A DNA stretch of 64,000 bases, taken from NCBI RefSeq assembly GCF_012927245.1, contig NZ_JABBGE010000005.1:1-64000 (forward strand), in the 5' to 3' direction. The DNA is from Streptomyces sp. R302 (lineage in GTDB: Bacteria > Actinomycetota > Actinomycetes > Streptomycetales > Streptomycetaceae). Shown here piece by piece: positions 32,181-39,482 of the stretch. Numbering within the stretch: the first letter of the stretch is position 1; every line of letters starts with the position of its first letter. The notes beneath the pieces are model-generated. The model had not been told where the DNA came from, ran no database searches, and saw only the letters and a list, made by a program, of their open reading frames with translations. The translations under genes and the position numbers were made by a program.

Positions 32181-32723
32181 GCGGCGAAACCTGTCCAGCC
32201 CGCCCGCCCTCGACAGCGAGCGCCGGAACTCGACATCGCCGCCGAGTAGCCGCCATCGACGCGCAGCCGGCCGATCCCTGGGGGATGTCCGGCGTGCCGT
32301 GACCGCCGTCGACCTGGCGACCGACGGCCTCCGCAGCGGACGTCGACCGCCCGGCGAAGGGGGGCGCAGCTCGGCCCCGACCGGGCCGTCTCGGGGCGCG
32401 CCTGGGTGGACGCGCGCGGGGCCGGGGGTGGGGGAGCAGCTCGCCGGGGGCGCGGGCCGGTGGGCCGCTGCGGGAGGGGCGCCCTCCGGGCCCTGGCGGG
32501 CCCTGCGGGTGATCCCCGGGCGCCCTTCGGGCGCGTTCACCGGGGATCAGTCCGCGCAAGCGCGGACCGCTCTGGCCTGCGCCTTCGGCGCGCACCGGCC
32601 AGAGTTCCGGCCCCTGCGCCTTCGGCGCGCACCGGGGCCTCCACCCCTCCCTTCCGGCCCACCGGCCCGCGCCCCCGGCGGCGAACTCGTCGTGAAATGA
32701 ACGGAGTTGACCAATCCCGAGTG
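32181..32723. repeat. Non-coding GC-rich region with short hairpins and a 23-base direct repeat
   Basis: I see no convincing gene here. The stretch contains hairpins with TTCG-like loops, for example GCGCCCTTCGGGCGC near 32520 and TCCGCGCAAGCGCGGA near 32551. A 23-base direct repeat (32576-32598 and 32613-32635) is built around GCGCCTTCGGCGCGC. Such clusters occur at replication or packaging sites and in structured RNAs. Which applies here is open. Confidence 0.6.
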
Positions 32724-32752
32724 TTGCAAAACGGGGCAGTTAAGAGGAGAAT
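32724..32752 (+). promoter_or_regulatory. Promoter box, copy 2
   Basis: TTGCAA (32724-32729), a 17-base spacer and GAGAAT (32747-32752) form a good sigma-70-type promoter about 75 bases before the paralogous gene at 32828. GTGTTGCAA..CGGGGCAGTT is shared with copy 1. Confidence 0.6.
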
Positions 32753-32827
32753 GGAAACCGAGGGCAGCAAGGGGCCGCAAACCCTAAGCCCTCACCAGCC
32801 AGCAACACTCAACAGGAAGAAGACACC

Positions 32828-33199
32828 ATGTCCGACCAGTACGACGAGGACATCCAGAAGGTCGGGGCCGCCCTGATCGCCACCTACGACATCCTCGTCC
32901 GGGTCTGCCTCCGCCTCCCGATCCCCGTCACCCTCCCGACCGGCCCGCTCCTCGACTCCGCCGAGCTGATCCCGGCCGTCGCCCGCGTGGTCGACCTCAT
33001 GGAGGAGATGCCCGCATCGACGGACCTGAAGCTGTCCGTCTTCACCGCCAGTCTCAACTGGCTCGCGGCCGGGAAGCTGTTCAGCCGCTACCTGGACCAC
33101 CCCGAGGACACCACGGCCAAGCCGGAGATCGAACTGATCCTCTGCGGAGCCGCTGAAGCCCTCGCCAACGCGGCGGCACTCCTGCACACGGAGGACTGA
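32828..33199 (+). CDS. Hypothetical protein, paralog 2
   Basis: This 123-residue helical protein (VGAALIATYDILVRVCLRLP) is related to the protein at 31258 (MSDQ start, LPIPVTLPTG, ELIPAVARV). ATG 32828 follows AACAGGAAG. It has its own promoter box and terminator. Function unknown. The two units look like a segmental duplication that diverged. Confidence 0.65.
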   Translation: MSDQYDEDIQKVGAALIATYDILVRVCLRLPIPVTLPTGPLLDSAELIPAVARVVDLMEEMPASTDLKLSVFTASLNWLAAGKLFSRYLDHPEDTTAKPEIELILCGAAEALANAAALLHTED

Positions 33200-33205
33200 C
33201 CGAAC

Positions 33206-33232
33206 GGCCCCCCGGCACCCAGCCGGGGGGCC
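33206..33232. terminator. Hairpin terminator
   Basis: The stem GGCCCCCCGGC-ACCCA-GCCGGGGGGCC follows the stop by 6 bases and mirrors the terminator of the paralog at 31640. Confidence 0.7.
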
Positions 33233-33480
33233 ACCCGCGCGCCGAAAGGACGGCCCTACGGGCCGGGCCGCCCCTATGTGGCCTGCGGCCACGGGCGACC
33301 GAAATGGAAAGGCGGCCCCCTATGTGCCCTTCGGGCACGGGCCACCTGCCCGCCCTGCCGGGCGGGGGCGCTCCGCGCCCGGCCCCCTCAAGGCGCTTCG
33401 CGCCGGGGCCGCCCCTGCGGGGCCAAGGAGCGCGCTCCGCGCGCACCCGGGACGGGCCTACGGCCCGCCCCGGATCCCCT
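33233..33480. repeat. Non-coding cluster of small GC hairpins with compensatory changes
   Basis: About nine hairpins with 3-4 base loops follow one another. Examples are GTGGCCTGCGGCCAC (33278-33292), GTGCCCTTCGGGCAC (33324-33338), GGGCGCTCCGCGCCC, GGCGCTTCGCGCC and CGGGCCTACGGCCCG. The first two lie in a tandem repeat CCTATGTG...CACGGGC whose stem bases change in pairs. No gene is seen. Confidence 0.6.
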
Positions 33481-33589
33481 CCCCTCGGACTCGCCGGGCC
33501 GCAGCGCGCAGCAGTCTCCAGGGGCACGTGGAGGGCTCTGCGCTCTCGCTACGATGAAAGTGTTGGCCTCCCTGGGGAGGCTGGCTGGT

Positions 33590-33655
33590 GACCGGTGGGG
33601 TTTTGCGAGCGCCTGCTCTGCCAGGCGTCTGGGCTTCGGCCTGGCCCCACCGGTC
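33590..33655 (+). other. Three-helix structured element, copy B
   Basis: The outer stem GACCGGTGGGG/CCCCACCGGTC encloses TTTTGCGAGCG, the hairpin GCCTG-CTCT-GCCAGGC and a TTCG-looped hairpin in GTCTGGGCTTCGGCCTGGC. It matches copy A (31689-31756, opposite strand) with paired substitutions. It lies between the convergent paralog-2 and methyltransferase genes. Confidence 0.6.
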
Positions 33656-33737
33656 TTGCTGTCTGGAGTGCGAGCGAAGCGGCGCTCCGCAGCGTCCAGG
33701 CGGCATCACGACCACGGCGTGTCTGCAGCCGAGTCGG

Positions 33738-34757
33738 CTACGCCAGACGCAGGCGCCACCCGGGCTCCGGACCGTCGAAAACGGGGACGAGCGTGGCCGA
33801 GTAGCTCTCCACCGCCGGCCGGGCGGCCTCCTCCCAAGCGCCCAGCCACCTGCGCAGCACCGCGAGGGAAGCAGAGCCGGGGGCATCGGCGAAGATCGTG
33901 CCGTTCTCCTCGATCACGGCGGCCGACGTCGGCGTGCTGTGCCCGATGGCCCACCGGCCGCCGCGCACTGCGCCCACGGTCAGTTGCGGGTCCGCCTGAG
34001 CCGCGACGAACGCCTGGAATGACGCCCACGGCAGGGCACCGCCCGCGTACGTCCCTGTGTGCGCCCCCGGGTCCTGCAGCCGCTCCAGCGTGGCCCGGGC
34101 CCCACTGCGCAACCGGTCGTCCCGGTCCCGCCAGCCGATCGAGATCCACGCCGGCGCGGGCACCCGGGTCTCCCAGTCGACCCACCGGCCCGGCGCGTCC
34201 AGGTCCTGCTTCGGCGAGGTGGTGGCGTCGACGTACTCGCCGTGGAAGACCTCCTCCACCACCGGCTTCCCGCCGCTCACCCGGACCTTCACCACCGCGG
34301 TCATGTGCGGCAGCTCGGCGACCGGCAGAGGCGTCACGATGACCGCCTCGTCCGTGCTCTGCGCGACCCACTCGGCCGGCAGGAGCGGGGGAGTGCACCA
34401 CGCCACCGTGCGGTGGAACGGCGCGTGCGCGGCACGGGCCGGGTCGTCGGCGAGGTAGCAGCGGACGTGGAAGTCCGCCTGCTGGTGGTGGATGAGGTTC
34501 GCCCACGAGACGAGGTAGGGGTCGATGTCCAGGCTCGTGACGCTGCCCGTGCCCCCGACGAGCTGCGCCAGCAGCGCACCGGAGTACCCGGACCCGGTGC
34601 CGTGCTCGATGACCTTCATCCCGGGCTGCACGTCCAGGGAGGTCAGCTCGCGGTGGATGACCCGCGGAGCGGAGCGGTGCGGGGTTTCGCCGCGCCCGTC
34701 GTGGTGGGTGTAGTGGCGCTCGGGGACGGTGTCGGCGGCCTCGGCGACGACGGTCAT
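33738..34757 (-). CDS. PIMT-type O-methyltransferase of the lasso peptide cluster
   Basis: This 339-residue protein has an N-terminal SAM-methyltransferase domain of the protein-L-isoaspartate type (RVIHRELTSLDVQPGMKVIE, then HGTGSGYSGALLAQLVGG and SLDIDP), and a C-terminal extension. In cellulonodin-2/lihuanodin-type clusters, a homologous enzyme methylates an Asp in the lasso ring, which then closes to an aspartimide. This is the last gene of the minus-strand cluster, 82 bases after the protease gene. The precursor has the expected Asp-Thr in its ring. Confidence 0.85.
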   Translation of the reverse strand: MTVVAEAADTVPERHYTHHDGRGETPHRSAPRVIHRELTSLDVQPGMKVIEHGTGSGYSGALLAQLVGGTGSVTSLDIDPYLVSWANLIHHQQADFHVRCYLADDPARAAHAPFHRTVAWCTPPLLPAEWVAQSTDEAVIVTPLPVAELPHMTAVVKVRVSGGKPVVEEVFHGEYVDATTSPKQDLDAPGRWVDWETRVPAPAWISIGWRDRDDRLRSGARATLERLQDPGAHTGTYAGGALPWASFQAFVAAQADPQLTVGAVRGGRWAIGHSTPTSAAVIEENGTIFADAPGSASLAVLRRWLGAWEEAARPAVESYSATLVPVFDGPEPGWRLRLA

Positions 34758-34839
34758 AGCACTCCTTCAGGTGACACAGGGTGGGCACTTGCTTGCGATA
34801 ACTGCTCCGGGCGGGTGATGGACACGGCCGCCCGGAAGG

Positions 34840-35274
34840 TCAGATCTTGAGGGCCGGCAGGTGGTGCCAGCCCCCCGCCGTGTACTCGCCGACGGGTCCG
34901 TGGCCAGGGAGCTCCACCCAGGCGTGGTACTCCACCGGCGGGGGAACGAACCGGGCCCCGACGCACCAGTCGAGCCGGCCGCCGAGGAGAGCCACCGCGA
35001 GGACGGCGCTGAGGGACGTCTCGAGGCATGCGGCCCGCCCGGGCCACCAGCGAGCCGCATGCCTCACAGCTTCCACGACTGCCTCCGCCCGAGCCGGCGC
35101 CACCGGCCGTCGGCCGAGCCAGCGCGCGATGCGCACCGCGCGCGCCGTGCGCCGGAACGGGAACCGCAGCAGTACCAGCGCCGCCGCGAACCCGACCACG
35201 GCGGCCGCGCGCTCGACGGTAGACCCGGTACGGGAGGTCGAGTACGCCTCCATGCTGCTCATCGCGACCACCAC
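34840..35274 (-). CDS. Lasso peptide leader protease (B2, transglutaminase-like)
   Basis: The 144-residue protein has a hydrophobic N-terminal helix (AAAVVGFAAALVLLRF) and the cysteine protease core: GRAACLETSLSA with catalytic C83, then VEYHAWVEL with H117, and the C-terminal EYTAGGWHHLPALKI. B2 removes the leader peptide so that the core can be cyclised. Its start overlaps the B1 gene by 16 bases, indicating a coupled operon. Confidence 0.9.
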   Translation of the reverse strand: MVVAMSSMEAYSTSRTGSTVERAAAVVGFAAALVLLRFPFRRTARAVRIARWLGRRPVAPARAEAVVEAVRHAARWWPGRAACLETSLSAVLAVALLGGRLDWCVGARFVPPPVEYHAWVELPGHGPVGEYTAGGWHHLPALKI

Positions 35275-35558
35275 CGGCGCTGTGCGGGCTCGGGCGCACC
35301 GTCGTGGGCAAGGCCGAGGCGGACCAGGGAGCCCGCCACCTCGCCGACATCCGCAGCGGCCCGCTCCCGGCCGATGCTGTACCGCGCGGCGTACCGTTCC
35401 ACTGCCTGCTCACGGCCCGGCCCGGCCAGGAGCAGGAGCACGGCGGCCGAGCTGGTGGGGGAGAGGTACTGCCATCGGCCGGTGTGCTCGTCCAGGATCG
35501 CGCCGCCCTCATCCGTCAGCACCGGGTGCGCGTGCTCACACAGCTGCCACACGGTCAC
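35259..35558 (-). CDS. Lasso peptide recognition protein (B1, PqqD-like RRE)
   Basis: This 99-residue protein has the PqqD-like recognition element fold: GGAILDEHTGRWQYLSPTSS, then a long helix (SAAVLLLLAGPGREQAVERY) and a C-terminal helix. It binds the precursor leader, typically via the YxxP motif, and delivers it to the protease. It overlaps the cyclase gene by 23 bases and the protease gene by 16 bases. Confidence 0.9.
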   Translation of the reverse strand: MTVWQLCEHAHPVLTDEGGAILDEHTGRWQYLSPTSSAAVLLLLAGPGREQAVERYAARYSIGRERAAADVGEVAGSLVRLGLAHDGAPEPAQRRWWSR

Positions 35559-37371
35559 CGGCCTCCTCCCACCAGCCGATCGCCGCGGCGTCGAGCTGTC
35601 GCAGCCACACCTCGGCCGCGATCGCCGAGTGGATCGCGCCCTGTGGCGCCGGCTGCCCGGCGACCGCTCGCGCGAGCGCCTCGGCCACGGGCTGCTCGGT
35701 CAGCAGGCCCATCGTGGCGAGCCGCGACGACGGCCCGAGCAACTCCCGCATCCGGACGGCGGTCGCCTGGATCCCCGCGTACGCGACCCCGTTGAAGCCT
35801 CCCTTCGTCCGCCGCTCCAGGACGAACGACGGCACAGGCCCCGCCTTGAACGCGGCCCCGAGCAGCGGCTTGAACTCGTAGGGCACCCCGCGCTGCTGAG
35901 CGGGGACCGCCAGGCAGGCCCTCATCACCTCGGAGTCCAGGTACGGGGCCGCGATGTCGACGCCGTGACCATGCCTGGCGAGCGCCCGCAGCCCAGCAGT
36001 GTCCGCGCCGACACGGGCGAGATCCTGGCGCTCGGTCCACACCGCCAGCTGGTCCGGAGCGTCATCAACCTCGGCCGCAGCGTCGTCGAGGAGCGATGCG
36101 AGCATCAGCCGCGCCCCGCGGGTCATCCAGTCTGCGGTGGCCAGCAACGGTGTCCACGCCACCGGCCGCTGCGCCTGGGGAACCCACGGCCGCGGGTCGG
36201 CGCGGAGCTCGCGGGCGACGGCAAGCCACCCCCCGGGCAGGTCCAAGCGGCTGGCCGGCAGCGCGCGGCGGAACGTCTCGATCCCGGACGTCCTGCGCAG
36301 GCGCGCGTGCCCCTGGGCGTGAGACCACGCGCGTCGGCCCTTTCGCTGCCGGAGCAAGTCGGCGATGTATTCGGCGCCCGCCGACAGTACTCCGTCCCCG
36401 CCGACGCCTGTCAGATGGGCGCCGCCCGGCCCGTTCATCTCCACGACCGCGTCCAGCACCGCCCGCTTGATGGGCGCGGTCACGACGTACGCGGACGGGG
36501 CGTCCGTCACCGGCAGGTGCGTCAAGTCATCGAGGCCCGCGTAGTACACCGTGCCCGCGTTCCCGGGCGCGATGCGGTGCCGGATGCTGTCGACCGTCAT
36601 GGCGGTGCGGGCCGCGTACGTGAGGTCGTCGTCACGCAGCCGCTCGTCCGCGAAGGTGACAGCCGCGACCGGGCCTCGCTCGGCCGCCAGGCATGCGAGC
36701 GTCGTCGAGTCCAGACCGGCGAGATCCGCACTCACCGACCGGCCGTCGGCGCGCAGGGCCACAGCCGCGCGCAGCGCTGCCTGCACCCGTGCCGCTCCCG
36801 TACGCAGGTCCACCGGCTCGTATGCCACCGGCTCGTATCGCACGACCCGTGCCCCGGAGGGCGTCAGCTCCAGCAGCGATCCGGTGGGCACCCGCTGTAC
36901 CCCGCGGAACAACGAGCGCCGGCCGGTCACGTCGGGCTGCCCGAACGCCAGATGCGCGGCGAGCGCGGTCGTATCGACTGGTGCTCCGTCCAGCGAAGCG
37001 AGAGGGATTGCCGCGGTCGACCACCAGGTGCCGCCCGTCTCCGGCCGGAAGTACACCGGATGCTGCCCGGACAGGTCCCCGATGATCACGGTCGACTCCC
37101 CGTGCCGGGCGACCACCGTGTACGAGCCGGGCCAGCGGGTCAGCTCTGCCCACCGGCCGGCCACGACATGCCGCAGGCCGGCCAGGAGGTGCTCCTCGTC
37201 GGCCGCGCATTCACCGACGACCGCCACCGCTGCAGCGTCGACGGATGTGGACAGGACTCGGTCATGCGGCCATTCGGCCGTCCACACGTGCTGAAACCCC
37301 GTGACCGGCCGGCCCGCCGCCGGCCTCTGGACGGGGGAGTGGCCACCGGACCACCCCGCGCTCCACCTCAT
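35536..37371 (-). CDS. Lasso cyclase (C, asparagine-synthetase-like)
   Basis: The 611-residue protein has an N-terminal degenerate glutaminase-type domain without the catalytic Cys2, and a synthetase domain whose ATP loop reads SADLAGLDSTTLACL near residue 220. Further signature segments are HLTGVGGDGVLSAGAEYI and ERRTKGGFNGVAY near the C-terminus. It adenylates the ring Asp/Glu side chain and closes the isopeptide bond. Start ATG 37371 follows GGGAGG. Upstream in-frame codons have no start. Confidence 0.9.
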   Translation of the reverse strand: MRWSAGWSGGHSPVQRPAAGRPVTGFQHVWTAEWPHDRVLSTSVDAAAVAVVGECAADEEHLLAGLRHVVAGRWAELTRWPGSYTVVARHGESTVIIGDLSGQHPVYFRPETGGTWWSTAAIPLASLDGAPVDTTALAAHLAFGQPDVTGRRSLFRGVQRVPTGSLLELTPSGARVVRYEPVAYEPVDLRTGAARVQAALRAAVALRADGRSVSADLAGLDSTTLACLAAERGPVAAVTFADERLRDDDLTYAARTAMTVDSIRHRIAPGNAGTVYYAGLDDLTHLPVTDAPSAYVVTAPIKRAVLDAVVEMNGPGGAHLTGVGGDGVLSAGAEYIADLLRQRKGRRAWSHAQGHARLRRTSGIETFRRALPASRLDLPGGWLAVARELRADPRPWVPQAQRPVAWTPLLATADWMTRGARLMLASLLDDAAAEVDDAPDQLAVWTERQDLARVGADTAGLRALARHGHGVDIAAPYLDSEVMRACLAVPAQQRGVPYEFKPLLGAAFKAGPVPSFVLERRTKGGFNGVAYAGIQATAVRMRELLGPSSRLATMGLLTEQPVAEALARAVAGQPAPQGAIHSAIAAEVWLRQLDAAAIGWWEEAGDRVAAV

Positions 37372-37517
37372 CTGATGCCTCCCGAACGTCTGAACTGCAT
37401 GTAGAAGAGCGAAGACGCCGGTCCTGCCGTCCTGCCGGGACGGGGCAGGACGGCAGGACCGGCGCCTCCAGAGGCGGGGCAGCCGACGACAGCTGCCCGC
37501 CCCGCCGCGCGGTGAGA

Positions 37518-37658
37518 TCAGTGCTTGTACTGGGTGTCGTCCGCGGTGTCGAAGGACTGCGTGCCGAGGGTGACCTCGGCGACGGTGCCCACGGCGATGA
37601 CCACGGGGGCCTCGTAGGCGGGGGTGACGATCTCGACCTCGGTGATCTGCTGGGCCAT
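37518..37658 (-). CDS. Lasso peptide precursor (A)
   Basis: The 46-residue peptide starts at ATG 37658 after GAAGGGAAG. The leader (residues 1-31) has the recognition motif YEAP (Y15-P18, YxxP) and Thr30 at the penultimate position. The predicted core is GTQSFDTADDTQYKH. Gly1 would join Asp9 to give a nine-residue ring, with Asp6-Thr7 inside the ring as the methylation/aspartimide site. The tail would be DTQYKH. It is the first gene of the minus-strand cluster. Confidence 0.9.
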   Translation of the reverse strand: MAQQITEVEIVTPAYEAPVVIAVGTVAEVTLGTQSFDTADDTQYKH

Positions 37659-37808
37659 GACGGCTTCCCTTCGTCAGTGCCCGGCACCTCTGCGGCGCCG
37701 GGGCGATGACGATTAGTGAACTCGTGTCTGCGGAGCGCCAACAGCTGCCACAATGTCCCCCAGCTGTAGTCCAGTTGTAGCCCAGCTCGGGACAGGATCG
37801 TCGAGACG
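37659..37808. promoter_or_regulatory. Divergent promoter region with TGTAG repeats
   Basis: Between the lasso precursor and the XRE-TPR regulator, CAGCTGTAGTCCAGTTGTAG and a following CCCAGCTC form tandem CAG-[CT]TGTAG repeats near 37760-37785. They would suit binding by the adjacent regulator and could control both directions. The promoter hexamers are not clear. Confidence 0.5.
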
Positions 37809-39089
37809 ATGACCACTGGGGACCGCATCCGCACAGCGCGCGAGAAGCGCGGCTGGAGCCAGATCCGCCTCGCAAAGGAGTTATCCACCGCACGCTGGGG
37901 CGTCGAGGACTACCTCGGCCGGCAGCAGGTCTACCGATGGGAGAAAGGCGGCCGCGCCCCCAAGGACTGGCGCCCGTTCATCGAGCAAGTCCTCGACATC
38001 AGCCTGGAGATCAACCCGACCGCCACCATTCAGACACCCGATCTCGATACGGTGGCCTCAGTCATGCAGCTGGGAGGCACTGACGTGGACCGACGGACCC
38101 TACTCGTAGCCACGGCCGCCGCCAGCCTGGCCGCGCTCGACCTCACCGACGCCGAAGCCGTCACCCGCCGCGTCAGCAAGCCCGGCCCGGTCGCAGTGGG
38201 CGCCGGCGATGTCTCCGCGGTACGGATCATGACCACCACCTTGGGCGACGCGGCCTCCGAACTCGGTGGCGGACACGCCCGCCACCTCGCCGTCCGCTAC
38301 CTCACCGTCGACGTCAAACGCCTCCTCGACGGCCGCTACACCGACAAGACCGGCCGCGACCTGTTCGCCGCCGCCTCCGAGCTCGTCCACCTCATCGGCT
38401 GGATGGCCCGCGACGAAGGCGACTACGGCCTCAGCCAGCGCTACAACGTCCACGCCTACAAACTCGCCGCCGAAGCCGGCGAGAACGAACTCGCCGCCAC
38501 CGCCCTGCGCGCCCTCGCCGACCAAGCCATCGACCTCGGCCACATCCCCACCGCCGTACGCCTCGCCGAAGCCTGCGAGCAACGAGGCCGCAAGCTCGAC
38601 AACCCGAAGGCGCTGGCCTACTACCGCAACACCCTCGCCCGCGCCCTGGCCGCCGACCGCGACGACACCGCCGCCGCCCGCCTGCTCACCTCCGCGCAGA
38701 CCGCCATCGAACGCGCCCCCGCCCGGCCCGGCCAATCCTGGGCCAGCCACTACAGCCACGGCCGATGGGCCCACGAGTCCGGCATGATCCACGCCCGCAT
38801 GGGCGACTGGTCCGCCGCAGAGGAACACCTCCGCCTCGCCCTCGACATCCACGGCCTCGACCGAAAACGCACCCGCGCGATCGTCCTCGCCGACCTCGGG
38901 CACGTGCAGGTGCGCCGCGGCAACACCCAGGAAGCCCTCACCACCTGGGACGAGTTCCTCGACATCGCCGACGGCATCCAGTCCGTCCGCATCACCGACG
39001 GCCTCACCAACATCGCTGCCCGCCTCTCCTCCCTACCTCCCTCCGGAAGCCAGCAGGAGCTGCTCGAACGCGTCAGCGCCCGCCTGTAA
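37809..39089 (+). CDS. XRE-family regulator with TPR domain
   Basis: The 426-residue protein has an N-terminal XRE domain (IRTAREKRGWSQIRLAKELS, then QQVYRWEKGGRAPKDW) and a C-terminal helical repeat region (residues about 150-420, for example ALRALADQAIDLGHIPTAVR and EEHLRLALDIHGLDR). This layout is common in Streptomyces and responds to small signals or peptides. It is divergent from the lasso cluster, so it may sense the lasso peptide or control it. That link is inferred from position only. Confidence 0.8.
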   Translation: MTTGDRIRTAREKRGWSQIRLAKELSTARWGVEDYLGRQQVYRWEKGGRAPKDWRPFIEQVLDISLEINPTATIQTPDLDTVASVMQLGGTDVDRRTLLVATAAASLAALDLTDAEAVTRRVSKPGPVAVGAGDVSAVRIMTTTLGDAASELGGGHARHLAVRYLTVDVKRLLDGRYTDKTGRDLFAAASELVHLIGWMARDEGDYGLSQRYNVHAYKLAAEAGENELAATALRALADQAIDLGHIPTAVRLAEACEQRGRKLDNPKALAYYRNTLARALAADRDDTAAARLLTSAQTAIERAPARPGQSWASHYSHGRWAHESGMIHARMGDWSAAEEHLRLALDIHGLDRKRTRAIVLADLGHVQVRRGNTQEALTTWDEFLDIADGIQSVRITDGLTNIAARLSSLPPSGSQQELLERVSARL

Positions 39090-39219
39090 CGCATCGGGCC
39101 GCGCGAGTACGAGGCGGCTCTTCACATTGATCCGTCCGCACCCCATGAGAATCTCCAAAGGAAGTAACCCAGTTGTACGGCGGCACCGGTCGTGCCTACC
39201 GTGATGCCCACGACGTAAG

Positions 39220-39297
39220 CACCTCCCGGTGCGCAGGCCGCGGTTACTTCTCTTGGAATGAAAATGTGCCGCTGCCGACCTTGATCTCGGGAGGCGT
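39220..39297 (+). ncRNA. Y-RNA-like RNA without tRNA domain
   Basis: The outer stem CCTCCCG (39222-39228) / CGGGAGG (39288-39294) encloses GTGCGCAGGCC-GCGG-TTACTTC and GCCGACCTTGATCT, both shared with the larger RNA that follows. GCGG pairs with CCGC across a short loop. The position 190 bases upstream of the Ro60 gene and the shared Ro-stem-like sequences suggest a second, short Y RNA. The 5' and 3' ends are not determined. Confidence 0.6.
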
Positions 39298-39304
39298 GAG
39301 CTTC

Positions 39305-39446
39305 GGGGTGCCCGGTGCGCAGGCCGGGGTTACTTCCCACTGCTAATGGGGTGGTCGCGGGTTCGAATCCCGCCGAGGGCCTTGGCCCTCGTAGCTCAGC
39401 GGCCAGAGCACCTTGTACCCCAGCCGACCTTGATCTCGGGCACCCC
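39305..39446 (+). ncRNA. yrlA: YrlA-type Y RNA with permuted tRNA-like domain
   Basis: A 10-pair perfect outer stem GGGGTGCCCG/CGGGCACCCC closes the RNA. The Ro-side strands contain GTGCGCAGGCC-GGGG-TTACTTCC and CCCC-AGCCGACCTTGATCT. Inside is a tRNA-like domain in permuted order: T-arm GCGGG-TTCGAAT-CCCGC, an acceptor-like hairpin GAGGGC-CTTG-GCCCTC, then D-arm GCTCAGCGGCCAGAGC, with no anticodon arm. Bacterial YrlA RNAs are known to mimic tRNA in this way and to bind Ro60, whose gene follows 37 bases downstream. Confidence 0.8.
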
Positions 39447-39482
39447 GCGCTCATCCTCCCCTCCCTGCAGAGGGGTTGCACC

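Noticed and set aside
32299-32700. Open frames across the hairpin-rich gap
   Set aside because: They exist because of extreme GC content, encode low-complexity Arg/Pro/Gly sequence and cross the 23-base direct repeat.
39341-39411. A tRNA gene or circularly permuted tRNA gene
   Set aside because: It has T-arm, acceptor-like hairpin and D-arm but no anticodon arm, and lies inside a larger closed stem next to Ro60. It fits the tRNA-like part of a Y RNA.
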